In this document: positions 52,880-64,000 of the stretch, piece after piece
Numbering within the stretch: the first letter of the stretch is position 1
How the letters are laid out: every line of letters begins with the position of its first letter
NCBI RefSeq assembly: GCF_033473495.1
Contig: NC_088941.1
Location: 1,984,001 to 2,048,000, forward strand
Length of the DNA stretch: 64,000 bases
Origin: Cercospora beticola
Taxonomy: Eukaryota; Ascomycota; Dothideomycetes; Mycosphaerellales; Mycosphaerellaceae
Direction: 5' to 3'
Notes under the pieces: generated by a model
Databases searched by the model: none
What the model was told of the DNA's origin: nothing
The model's input: only the letters and a program-made list of their open reading frames with translations
Position numbers and translations under genes: made by a program

Positions 52880-55800
52880 TATATACTCTTAAGGATATCT
52901 ACTATAGGAAGCTCTAGAGAGAATCCTACCTCTAGCGAAGTAGGATCTAGCCGTAGTAAGCTAGTTTAAGCTCTAAGACCGACTCTACTAGACGACTCCG
53001 ATAATAAAGATAGTAGCCTAAGACTAAGAAGCTTTAAACTAGCGAAGCCTAACTACTACTATAGAGATCGAAATAAGTTCGACGATTAGATTAACTAGAT
53101 AGATATATACTTTATATTTAACCTAGTCTAAGTAATACTTAAAACTATCTTTATAAGTATATACCTTAGAAGTAGTACTTAGAACTAGATTAAACTCTAC
53201 CTTAAGATCTACTTAGATAGCTAGGGAACTTAGGATCCTACTAGTATATTTAGAGACTATACGACCTTTAAGGCTAAGCTTAAGGAGATCTTCGGATCTT
53301 CTAATAAGGTAACCTAAGCGATTAGAGTTATCTAGTACCTCTAATAGCGAACCTTAGTATCTAAGTATATAGCTAAGTTCGAGGAATACTTATAGGTAAC
53401 TAGATAGGACTAATAGGCGTTAATAACGATATTTAGATATAGTTTTAAAGACTCGGTTAAGGACTAGTTAATAAACTATAGAGGAATACTCGATACTCTA
53501 AAGAATTTAACCGAAGCGGCTATTAAGATCGATAACCGGCTCTACGAGAGAGCTCTAGAATATAAGTATAACTCTAAAGTTAGAGGAACGGCTAGGTTTA
53601 CTCTAGACTATAGAAGGAACTATAGATACTATTCGAAGCTAAATAACTAGTCTAATAAACTATACTATAGACCTTAACTAATAGAACTTAATATAACTTA
53701 GAAAAGTTATAGAATTAAAGGAAAAGGTAAGCTAAAAAGTAGGCTAAGTAAGAAATAAGGTAGTAATAAGACTTATTATAACTATAGCAAACTAGGCTAC
53801 TTCGTAAGAGATTATTATTCTAAGAATATAGTATAGCGATAATCTATTAATATAATATAATAAAAGAAGAAAGGACGAGGAGGCTATAACGATAATTAGT
53901 CTTCTAAGAAGGTCCGACTCCTAGGTATAATAACCTAGAAACGTAAAAACAAGGAAACTATAGAGGAAACCGACTAACTTATTAAGCTTACTAGGCTACG
54001 AATCCTCCTAGACGAAATCTTATAAAAAAAGGAAGAGATTTACTTTTAACTATAGTCCTAGGAGCTTAAATAATAATAGAAAACCTTAGACGAAAGATAC
54101 GATACTATCTAAAACGAACTCTAGATTCTAGAAGACGAAATATAAGAAGAAAAGTAGACGTTCGGAACGATATAGTAATAAAGTATCCCGATATAGATCT
54201 ACTAGAAAGAACGTTATAGATATAGAGGCCTTTATTAGCGATTCTATTACGATAATATATACTAAATATATATCTCTTCTAAAAGAGAGAATAACTTCTT
54301 CTCGACTAAACTAACTCGAGAAGAAGATCCTCTAATCCGGTAATATAATAATAGAAGTAGACTCTTATCTATTCTAGAGAAGCTATAAGAACTAGTACTA
54401 TATTTTAGACTCGCTAAGGAAGAAACTAACAAATCTTATTATAAAAACTAAGAGAATATCTCTTCTAAAATTAACTCTAAGAAGGAAGAATAAGACTCGA
54501 CTATAAATAAAGAAGACGTATTAGAAGAATTATCCGAGAAAGAATCGGACTCGAATAACAAAATTATAATATTTATATATATCTAAGTAGAAATAATACG
54601 TAAGGTTATACTATTCCTAGCTATATAATAAGAAGATATATTTCTAAGAATTAGTAGGAAATAATACCTATACTCTACTAAGTTTAATCGAGTACTTAAA
54701 GAGCTTCGTATTAAGCTCTAGAACTAACTAAAAGTCTCTATATAATACGACTTTAGGTTACTTATATAAGAACTCGTTCCTATCGGAAGTATAATTATAC
54801 TATTTAGATATATTATACCGAGTAAAGAAATCGTACCGAACTTAGTACGAGAAAGTATATACCGAATCTCTAAATAATATACTAAGATATAATAATATTA
54901 GTTAATATATACTTATATCGAGACTCCGGAAGAAAGAACTATATACGAAATAATCTAATATACGTTATACTAGATCCGAGAATAGTATAGGATACCTACT
55001 ATCGAAACCTAGTTAGAAAAAGGATTAACTCTTAAGGAATAAGCGTCTAAAGAGAGTTCTATAATATAGAAAGCGCTTAAGTATTAATATTAGTCTTTTA
55101 TACTAATATTACTATTAATAGATATAGAGTCTAAGCTATAATTAATTCTAGAGCGAGCGGGAACTTTGCTTCTAAATTATTTATAAAGCGATATAGGATA
55201 GCTACCTAATCGAAAGATAAAGAGTACGAATTAATCGTAGTCGATAGATTATCGTTACTAAGTATAGAACGAGAAACTATTCTATTACTACTTACTATCT
55301 AATAGTACTACGAGGAAATTATCTTAGATATTACTAATATAGCTAGTTATAACGTCGTACTAGGTATACTTTAGTTAAGAAAGTATAATCTAATTATCGA
55401 TTAGAAACGAGGAGTACTTAGGTTTAAATAATACGATTACGTTATCGATATTAACTCTATATAGTAATAGAGTTTACTAATAGATAAGGCTAGGAGATAG
55501 ATTAACGAAATAATACTCTAGTCGCCCGGAGCTATAAAATAATCGAGCCTAACTCGGATAGTTACTTATAATAGTAAAAAGGATAAATAAGTTATAAGAA
55601 TAGATAGAAGTAACGTACTATCGAAGGATATAGCCTCGGAACTCGATATTCTTAAAAAGTATTAAAAATAGACGAAACTCTTTAAAGAAGTAGAGGATAT
55701 TACTACCTTACTTAAATACTAGATATAGGATTACCGGATTAACCTAAAACCTAGAACGGAGCCTCTATTTATACTACTATTTAAGAAATCCGAATATATA

Positions 55801-58470
55801 CTCTAAGAAAAGAATAAGTAGCTATATAAGATACTAGCTAAGAGCTAGATATATAAGTCTAGGTCTAGTATAGGCGTACCTATCTTCGGCGTTCTAAAGC
55901 CTAATAGGAAGATACGAATCGTCGTTAACTATAGGAAACTTAACGATATTATAATTAAGAACCGATATCTATTACCTAATATTAAGGAATTATAAAATAG
56001 ACTTACCGAATTAGACTAGTATACGAAGATCGATCTATAAGACGTATTCTATACTATCTATATAGTAGAAGGCGAAGAATAGAAAATAGTATTTCGAATA
56101 TACTACGGACTATACGAATTTATAGTTATACTAATAGGATTAACTAACGTACTAGCCTCCTACTAGAAGATAGTAAACGATATTCTTAGAGATCTGCTCG
56201 ATATATACGTTATTATATATATAGACGATATCCTTGTCTATACTAAAGGATCTCTCGAGAAATATAAGTAATAAGTATAAGGCGTATTCGAAAGACTCTC
56301 CTAAGTAGAATTCCGGACTATACTCGAAAAATACGAATTCTATAAAAAGGAAGTTAAATTCCTTAGCTTTATTATTAATACGAGAGGAATCGTAATCGAC
56401 TCGGAAAAAATCGAATCTATTAAGATATAGCTAACTCTAAAGATAGTTAAGGATATATAATTATTCCTTAGACTAGCTAATTATAATTAGAAGTTTATTA
56501 AAGATTACTCGAAGATTACTATACTACTATTAGACCTTACTAAGAAGGACCTTAAGTAGAAATAGAAATAATAATATTAGGAAGCGTTCGATAAGCTAGT
56601 ATAGATATACTATAAGGTACTAGTACTAATAATATTTAATATAAAGAAGCTAGTTTTTATTAAAACTAACGTATCGGATCTAGCTATAGAAGTATACCTT
56701 ATATAGATATATAATAGGAAAAGATACCTAGTAGCTTATTACTTAAGGAAGATATTACCTATAGAATAAAACTATAATATCTATAATAAGGAACTACTAG
56801 CTATCGTTATAGTACTATAATACTAGAACTACTATATAGAAGGAGTACTAGAACTAACGATTCTTTCTAATTATAAGAATCTAACCTACTTTACTATAAC
56901 TAAGATACTAACTTATAAATAGGCCCGCTAGTCGGAACTACTCGGATAGTATAAGTTCGAAATCTACTATACTCTAGGAAAAGAGAATAGTAGAGTAGAC
57001 GTCTTAAGTCGAAGAGTCGACTATATAGAAAAAAAAGAACCTATATAATAACGCGTTCTTAAGGCTAATCCGGACGGAAGTCTTAGTACTAATACTTAAG
57101 AATTTAATAATATAGTACGAATCCTTAACGATACCGAGGAGTAGTTTCTAATACTATAAGGCAAATACTAAGTACTAAAGAACCGAGAAGAAGAATATAT
57201 ACGATAATATTATAACGACCTTATAAAAGGATATCTAGAAGTAACTAAGACTATAGAACTTATCTAAAGAAGTTTTAGCTTTCTATAAATACGATAAAAG
57301 GTACTTAAGTATATTAAGCGCTACGAGTATTACTAAAGGAATAAAGCCGAACGATACGCGAAATATAGATATATATAGTTTAGGACTCTACTATAATAAC
57401 CTTAGGACGAAGTTATAATAGACTTTATTACGAAACTCCTACTTTTAATAGATAAGGTTATAGAAACTATATTCGATATAATTATAGTTATAGTCGATAG
57501 ACTTACTAAATATATATACTTTATATCTACTAGCGAAAAATATATAGTAGAACAACTCGGATACCTTATAATAGATAGGCTAATATAATACTATAGGTTT
57601 CCGAAGATCTTTATTACTAATAGAGATAAGTTATTTATATCGAACTACTAGAAAATACTTATCGGAACTATCGGGATTAAATATAAACTCTCTATAGCCT
57701 ATTATCTAGAAATAGATAGATAAATAGAAAGAATAAACTAGACTCTAGAATAGTATCTACGATACTATATTAATTACGTATAAGACAATTAGGTTATATT
57801 ACTCTCTATAGTATAAATAGCGCTAAATAACTATAAATTAGAGACTATATAGGCTACGCTATTCTTCTCGAATTATAGACGAAATCCGAACCTATTCGGA
57901 GACCTATATAGTTATCTCTAAGCTAAGAGAGCTATAGTTATAGTATAGGATATAAAAACTATTTATAAGGAACTTAAGAACTATATCTAAGACTTATAAA
58001 TAATAATCGCTAAATCTAGATATAATAAAAGAAAAATAGTACCTTAGCTTTAAAAGAAGGATAAGATCTACTTTCTTATAAAAAATCTAAAGATAAGAAA
58101 GAAGACTAAAAAACTAGATTATATTAAAGTCGGACTATTTTTAATTAATAAAGTTAAAGGACTAGTTAACTACCGACTTAAGCTACTAAAAGATACGAAG
58201 ATCTACCTAGTGTTCTACGTATTACTACTAGAACCTACCGACGCCGAAACTCTATACTAAAAAACATTCTACTTCTAACTAGAGAAAGAAGACGAGTTCG
58301 AAGTCGAAAAAATCCTAAACTATAAGAATTAGAAATACTTTATTAAGTAGAAAGAGTACTACGAATCTAATAATACTTAGGAACTAGAGACGAACCTTAC
58401 GAACTACTAGCTACTCCTTAAGCAGTTCTATCGATAGGCTCTACTACGACTCTATCGAGAAAACTCTAGA
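52880..58470 (+). pseudogene. Gypsy C gag-pol, inactivated
   Basis: The gag and pol domains named for the element are read on the plus strand through many TAG/TAA codons. Changes are mainly Gln/Trp to stop and Gly/Asp to Ser/Asn, as expected of C-to-T on both strands. Confidence 0.75.
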
Positions 58471-59069
58471 AAGCAGAATCTATAGAACTATCTATAGTAC
58501 TCTAAGTTAGAGGACTAAGAGCGAGACTAGATAAGTCTTTAGGAATAAAGAGAATACCTATCTACTCTATAATACGCTCCTCCTTTTCTATCTCCTTAAG
58601 CTCTTGCTTCTTAAAAGTACGACTAGCCTCTACTTTCTAGTCTAAAGTATCTAACTACTACTATAAACGTATCTCCTTTATATACGCTTTTATAAGCGCG
58701 TCCTTCGCCTAATCTAACTTAGATAGTAGCTTCTTATACTATTTCTCGAGAAGCTTCTATTTAGAATCTATTATCTATACGTTATACCTCTTCGCGTTAC
58801 TAGTATAATAGTAGGAATATTTTCCTAATAAGATATAGATCCGATATACTAAGTTATTCTCTTAATAACGAGAATAAGACTTTATAGTATATTCTCTAAG
58901 CTAGTAGATTCGAATAGTATAGCGTTTGCGTTTTTTCGTAGATAGCGCGTTAGAAGAATTAATATTATAAGAGAAGAAAAGAGATATCTTTACTACTAGG
59001 TATAACGAGAGGAATCCTAAGGCTAATAAGTATAGAAGCTTAGAACGAGCTAAGCTAAAAGAGAGATAG

Positions 59070-59478
59070 TATTATAGTTCTAACTATTATAACTCCTTTT
59101 ATCTAATTATCTCTTATAGCTACGCGGCTATACTCGGTTATAGAATAGAAGAGATCTCTTAAGAACTAGAGAGACCTCTCTATATATAAAGAAATAGATC
59201 TCCTACTCTTTTAATAGAATAATAGATCGGGTCTCTTATATATATAATAGACCTAAAAGAATATAGAGATTCTTCTTTATATATAATAGCGATAAGTATC
59301 GCCTCTCTAGATAGTTATCGTATATAACTTACTATTCTATCTTACTAATTAGAATTAAGTAACTCTTTCTACTTCGTTACCTTCCTCTAGACTACTTAAT
59401 AAGCTTAAACTCTAATCGAGCTTAAGCTTCTACTTAGTAAGATCTTAGGTTATTAGCCTAGCGCCGATAAACCTAATA
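59070..59478 (+). repeat. 3' LTR of Gypsy C
   Basis: 409 bp, partner of 52430-52875 with small indels and many transitions. Confidence 0.8.
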
Positions 59479-59851
59479 CTTAATTAGTATATAACTAAGT
59501 AAGAATAAGCTACTAAAGTAAAGATAGAAGTATAATATATTAAAGAAAATAAGGTAGCTAATAGATAGCTCTAGTAATACTTTAATTAATTAATTAAAGC
59601 TCTAAAGCGATTAAAATAAGTAGAGTTAAAGGCACTACCTCTATAGCCTATATTTATAGAGTCTATAAAGCTAGTAGCGAGTATATAAGCTAATCTAGCT
59701 AAACTATTAAGAATATAATAACTAAGTAGGAAGGTAGTACTAAACCTTTAGTTTAGCAAGCTTAATATATAGCGATTATAATATAGTTTGAATTATAACA
59801 ATCCATATAGTAATAGTTAAGAAACACTACCTCAAAAACATGCTAGAATTG

Positions 59852-59891
59852 TAGGTTTACGAGGTTCTATAGGTCACGTAGGGCACACTTC
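59852..59891 (-). repeat. Right terminal inverted repeat
   Basis: Partner of 30039-30078, followed by TA at 59892-59893. Confidence 0.8.
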
Positions 59892-60187
59892 TACCAATCT
59901 CCGCGGAAGTAGGGTCGTGCCCAACATTCGCTCCGTGTCTCCATGGTCAATAATGCCATCAATGCACTCCCGTGCTGCTTCTGAGCTCCTAAGCAATCAT
60001 TCGAACCTCACGAAGCAACTGAGGCAGCCCATGATAGGCGCCTATCGTGATCTTACGGCCTACAGGGCCTGCCGCTCGACGACGGTTTGATTCAAGGATT
60101 GAGAAGGAGCGCACTTGACGGACGCCATTATGGAAAGTGGTAGGAACGAAGTAAGTGTTTGGATGACTTGCTGATATAAAGTAGCAT

Positions 60188-61962
60188 CTAGCGACGACGA
60201 GGGACGTCCAACTCATTTGCAGCCACATATTCACCGAGCTCATGCCTATCGAATACCGGAAGCTCGTACATCTGCCCATTGCTCGCAGATAGCTCAGCTC
60301 TATAAGGGTTGTAAGTATACCCACCCGGAAGTTCTGGAGCTCCATAATGGTGGTCGTCCCCGCGAAGTTCTCCAATCCCTGTGGCCTCCATTTCGGGTTT
60401 CAGCTCTGGCTTGTGATCGTGCCAAGACCGAATAGATGGCTTCTCGTCTGTTGGAGCAGGACTGTACGCCTGAGCTCCAGGTCGTGTCCATTTCTTTCGA
60501 CGCCACCAGAAGATCCCCAAGGCTAGCAGAAGGACGGCGGCAACAGCTATTGCAAATCCTACTATAGCGCCGGTGCTAAGGCCTGGAGAAGATCCATCGA
60601 AAGATAGTCCTGGAGGCAAGATGGGGACAATATCTTGTGTCGATGGAAATAGCGCCTGCCCGACTGTGAAGTTACGTCTATCATAGTCGGCGATGATGTA
60701 CGCTTCCTGCAGGAAAGCCCTTCCGAGTATGTACTGTGTGTCGTTTTGAGCTCGCTTGAGAGGGAAGTATCGCTGGCTCTGATTGTAGTACGGGGTGCTA
60801 ACATTTAGGTCGAAAGCAGCATATGGAATGTTGATTACGGTATTGCTGGTTCCCTGGTCCTTCGAAGCGCCGATGGTAAAAGCGAAACTGGGATTCTGGG
60901 CTACTAGTCTTGCGTGAGTATCTTCACTAACGGTGTAAAACTCGGTCACATTATCCCACTCGAGCTCGAAAGCGGTCTCGAATGCTTGGCAGATCCCTAT
61001 TGGAAGCCACATATGTGCAACCAAAGAGTTGAGAAAGACGTAGATCCCGTCTGCCAGCAATGGCGTACTGCCCAGGGTGTCATGCATTATTGACTGGAGT
61101 CCGATCAGGAGATCTCGCGATGGATCCGTCCAGAACGGGGCGCTCACACTTCCGGAGCTGCTCCAATCAATTCGGTTTGCATCGTAACCACCGAAGGTCA
61201 CACTGCCGAAAACCGGTGGGCTCTTGTATACAGCACCAGCTGTGTATGCCCAAGTTGTGCTAGGAACCATGGTGTTGTTCGGGTCTCGCAGCGTCCCTAG
61301 TACACTTGGTATCGCGCCGGTCGTGTACGATGTGAAGTTTTGGCTGATCGGGCTTAGTGGTAGTGTCCCGAGAAAGAAGTCATTGGTCGCGATTCCCGCG
61401 ACAGTCTGATTCTCCAGCTTAGGAAGCCCAGAATCAGGAAGGCCAAAGGAAACCGTGTCAAAGCCATAGTAAGCGTTGGCCGAAAGGCCAAGCTTTTCCT
61501 CCTCATACAGCACGATCTCATACAGGCCGTTGTTCTCCAGTCGGGATGTGGACCAAGTCAGCGACGCATTTCTCTCGAACGTGCCGCCTCGTGCAAAGCT
61601 ACACTCCCCCGGGTCGAGATCCGGGTTCGCTTGTTCACATCCTTCGGTTATCACCGCCCAAATTGTATTTGCAGCGGTGGCAGATGTACCAGGCAGGAGG
61701 CGCACAACCTGGACTATAAGGATGAGCTACTGCACACGACAACATCCATGGGCACTCGCTTCTCACCGGGCGTTCCTATCTGCAAGTTGAACGTAGACCA
61801 CCTTCCATCGTTGCCATCCCTAAGCACTGGTCAGACATGTGCAGATTGAGTACAGCATGAGACCTACCAATAGCCACTCGGGGGAAGAGACAGTGGCTTA
61901 GCCGTATCGTTCAATGCAGAAGCAACGTGCACGAAGAAGAGTGAAAGACATATCCTGAACAT
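60188..61962 (-). CDS. Membrane-anchored pepsin-like protein lacking catalytic Asp
   Basis: Three exons: 61868-61962, 61767-61819 and 60188-61713, with introns of 48 and 53 nt; 557 residues. The start MFRICLSLFFVHVASA is a signal peptide. Splicing gives GYWDGNDGRWSTFNLQIGTP and then VVRLLPGTSATAANTIWAV. This is the pepsin (A1) fold: YYGFDTVSFGLP, FGGYDANRIDW, and a second half with MWLPIGICQAFETAFELEW. The first active-site DTG is replaced by LPGTS, and the second by LNSLVAHMWLP with Asn at about residue 278. A membrane segment at 431-453 is followed by WWRRKKW and a cytoplasmic tail of about 100 residues. Several N-glycosylation sites are present. Fungal genomes hold related A1-like surface proteins without the aspartates; likely a non-protease or sensor at the cell surface. 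Confidence 0.8.
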
Positions 61963-62814
61963 CCTCCTTGTAAAACTATGTGAGCCGACATGCGATAGGA
62001 AAGGATGTTGTGGGAAGAGATCTCATTGCGGGATCCTGGAAAGGGAATGTACAAGCCCAAAAAGCACAAACTGGTGGAAGTACTTGACAATTGCGGCCAT
62101 CGCAGCCTCACGCCTGATTGCCAAGTTCATGGGCTTCATGGCAGAACCTCATCTGGAAGCATCTACACATCGCAGGCCAGCCATTGGCTCCGGATACAAG
62201 ACGGGTGCTGTTCACGCTGCATGTTGACCATTCGTCTGCGAGCAAAATGCAGCCAATATCGACCACAACATGGCGCTTGCAGCGCATTTCAGATCTTCGA
62301 CGAATAGGATCCGCATTTGAGCGTCTCGTACGTCGAGACTCAACCGCTCTTGCGTCTGGAAGCTAGCAGCCACACATTAGAGTTTCCCGCCAAGGCTAAG
62401 CCTCACGATCGTGAACAAGGCTGAGTGAATGAAATGGCAAGTCTCTACTCCATGTCACCGGAAAATACAGGAGATCTCATGAGTACGTATGCGAACTTGA
62501 GATATGTCAACCCACCAAGTTTTACGCAATCACGGTCAGAGATGCAGAAGATGAATAGCCACGAGGTACATTGCGCAGAACTTCAGCCTGCATGAGGATC
62601 GAGCTACTAAACCCTAATGACGAACCACGATTTCTCGGCCTCATATGCTCTGCTCTGCCATGCGCCGGCAGCGCAGGCGGCGTTTCGCGGGCTGACAGCC
62701 TTGAGAGCCTCGCAGTCCCAACACAGACGTGCCGTCAACTCCATAAGAGGGGTGTTTCCTCTCGCGACAAGGTTACTAAACTTTATGTGGCAGTCGTGAC
62801 CCAGTATGACCTGG
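61963..62814. other. Divergent intergenic region
   Basis: 852 bp between the divergent starts of the pepsin-like gene and the secreted protein at 62815. Short open frames have no recognised content. It holds both promoters. Confidence 0.5.
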
Positions 62815-64000
62815 ATGAGAGCGCTTTTGTTGCTTTTCTTGGCCAGAGGAGGTAACACTGCATCGCGTAAGTAGCGACTAACATCAAATTGTCACAGCTG
62901 TTGACTAGGTGCACAAACAGGCGGAGAGGATCGCAAAGACGATGAAAATTCTTCGTCATTCAGTGACGATGAGTCTGCTTACAACAACACCAGCCCAAAT
63001 GAGGGTAATGAAAACAGTGATGGGGAAGCGTTGGCTAAAACCTGCCCAATCACTCGCGCAGACTGGCCCTACGGTGATCACGACTTCCTGCCGCCCTCCG
63101 CGAGTGGATGCGGTCCCGTGGCATGTTGCACGTTCACTCCTCTCACCAATCTTGTGATGACCTGGACCAAGATTGATACCATCCATCCCGTAACCGTCGG
63201 TGCGTTAATTGACTCCAAAGGGCTCTCGTCTTTGCTAACTGGGTTTCAGGCGCCGAAGTCGTCATCATCGACAGGGAGCGAAATCTGACATCGACGTCTA
63301 CGGAGATCATCACCACTGCCATTGTCGTGGATATGGGTGGTAGAGAGACTACACTTGACCCTAGCCTCTGGAATAACAACGGGACTTTCGAGATCTCCAA
63401 CGTGCCAACCAAAACCACGACCCAAATAGATCATTGGGGCACCGTGCACACAATGTTTGTATCACTGCATGCGAAAGCGCTCGACTACTCGTCACTGACC
63501 ATCCTAGAAAATAACCGTCAACATACGTTGATCTGGCGACGGAACTAGAGTGGTATGGTAGCATCCCGATTGCTTCTGCAGATACTACGAGCTGCTTTCA
63601 ATTCGATGGCGGTCAATCTCCAATACCGTCTCCGACATTCGTTTCCACCCCCGTGATGACTGTGGACCCGACGATTCCTAAAGGGTTATTTTATACTTTG
63701 TTAGGGGAGCACGGACAGCAGATTCCAGGCGGCGACTGGAACGCAGATGCCTGGAGGACACGCAAAGGAGAGCGCACAGAACAGGGCACAAGAGAAGCTC
63801 TTCCTTGTGGAGGTTATCTGGCAGCAGAGTTACTGGAGAGCTGGCGGCCGGCGGACTTGATCGTATCGGTGTACAGCAGTTGCTTCTGCGAGTACAATGT
63901 ATACGCTCCTGCTTCTGCGGCAGAAACGGTGTCTTTTCTGCTGGAAAAATCCACAAGCTATGGTCGTTTGACTCCCAAAGCGACGGACTTACCCCTGGCA
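62815..64000 (+). CDS. Predicted secreted protein, 5' part only (runs off window)
   Basis: Exon 1 62815-62866 begins MRALLLLFLARGGNTAS, a signal-peptide-like start. A 42-nt intron (GTAAGT, GACTAAC branch, ACTAG) joins exon 2 62909-63199 in phase, and a 50-nt intron (GTGCGT, GCTAAC, TTTCAG) joins exon 3 from 63250. The product is acidic at first (EDRKDDENSSSFSDDE), then has TCPITRADWPYGDHDFLPP and SGCGPVACCTF, then TSTSTEIITTAIVVDMGGRET. Another intron must lie between about 63,430 and 63,550, but I could not fix its sites. Afterwards a frame from 63,551 (WYGSIPIASADTTSCFQFDG) stays open to 64,000 with further cysteines (LPCGGY, SSCFCEY). No family recognised. Confidence 0.5.

Larger units (their letters stand above)
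52430..59478 (+). mobile_element. Ty3/Gypsy chromovirus C
   Basis: About 7.05 kb with LTRs 52430-52875 and 59070-59478. Plus-strand frame: gag from about 52,990 (KFDDWINQID-like) with a zinc knuckle near 53,765-53,820, reverse transcriptase with NYRKLNDIIIKNRYLLP and YIDDILVYT (about 56,215-56,240), RNase H, integrase around 57,400-57,800 and a chromodomain-like end near 58,290-58,430 (FEVEKILNYKNQKYFIK). The purine tract AAAAGAGAGATAG precedes the right LTR. Flanks differ (TAAGT left, CTTAA right), so there is no target duplication: left flank is LINE-like, right flank Fot1-like. Confidence 0.8.
30039..59891 (+). mobile_element. Fot1/pogo-like DNA transposon hosting nested insertions
   Basis: Inverted ends start GAAGTGTGCC at 30039 and, on the minus strand, at 59891; about 40 bp match imperfectly, and both ends are flanked by TA (30037-30038 and 59892-59893), the duplication of Tc1/mariner elements. 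Transposase remnants on the plus strand appear as three pieces: the DNA-binding part at about 30,190-30,485 (reads like RFIKR and TSKYF), the first part of the DDE domain at 50,178-50,600 (reads like IYNIDKKEFIISF and ITILASIYTN with many stops), and a probable C-terminus at 59,479-59,760. The total without insertions is about 1.3 kb, so roughly 0.6 kb, including later DDE residues, seems to be missing. Fully inactivated by stops. Confidence 0.75.

Noticed and set aside
30100..59800. CRISPR array or prokaryotic island
   Set aside because: No regularly spaced short repeats, and gene structure throughout the window is eukaryotic.
30064..59820. Centromere, rDNA or AT-rich satellite
   Set aside because: Translated frames and LTR/TIR structure explain nearly all of the block as transposons; no satellite array is seen.

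Overview
This window looks like nuclear DNA of a filamentous ascomycete (Pezizomycotina). Genes carry short GT-AG introns of 42-73 nt with CTAAC/CTGAC-like branch sites. Protein families are fungal: a Zn2Cys6 transcription factor, a CFEM-like GPI protein, Atg22, Vps18 and a DAL5-type transporter. A 30-kb transposon block shows the C-to-T/G-to-A mutation typical of repeat-induced point mutation (RIP). Gene style suggests Dothideomycetes, perhaps Mycosphaerellales, but that is inference only.

Left arm (1-30,036) is gene-dense and GC-balanced. In order it holds: a large Ser/Pro-rich single-pass membrane protein; two low-complexity proteins; a small secreted protein; a Zn2Cys6 transcription factor with one intron; a small membrane protein; an uncharacterised protein with an apparent nonsense mutation before an acidic tail; an 8-cysteine GPI protein with two introns; a coiled-coil protein; Vps18; an Atg22-like vacuolar permease; a Ubc7-like E2; a tandem pair that look like AlkB-fold proteins without the iron-binding residues; an Ayr1-like reductase; and a six-exon DAL5-family transporter. 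Housekeeping membrane-traffic, autophagy and ERAD functions (Vps18, Atg22, Ubc7) sit next to one another, but nothing shows co-regulation.

Middle (30,039-59,891) is one nested transposon block. The outermost element is a Fot1/pogo-like DNA transposon with 40-bp imperfect TIRs and a TA duplication. Inside it is a minus-strand Ty3/Gypsy element (30,491-50,172; 154-bp LTRs; ATACT duplication). That element contains a full-length Copia (32,471-38,598; 230-bp LTRs; GTAGT duplication), a 675-bp TRIM-like element carrying a tRNA-like sequence, and a chromodomain Gypsy (41,403-48,202; 194-bp LTRs). To its right lie a second, heavily mutated Copia end, a Tad1-like LINE ORF1 remnant and a third Gypsy (52,430-59,478). 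No element keeps an open reading frame.

Right arm (59,894-64,000) returns to normal genes: a membrane-anchored pepsin-like protein without the usual catalytic aspartates, and the 5' part of a predicted secreted protein that runs off the window. Gene models were rebuilt by eye from ATG starts, splice sites and frame continuity; function calls rest on recognised motifs, without database searches.
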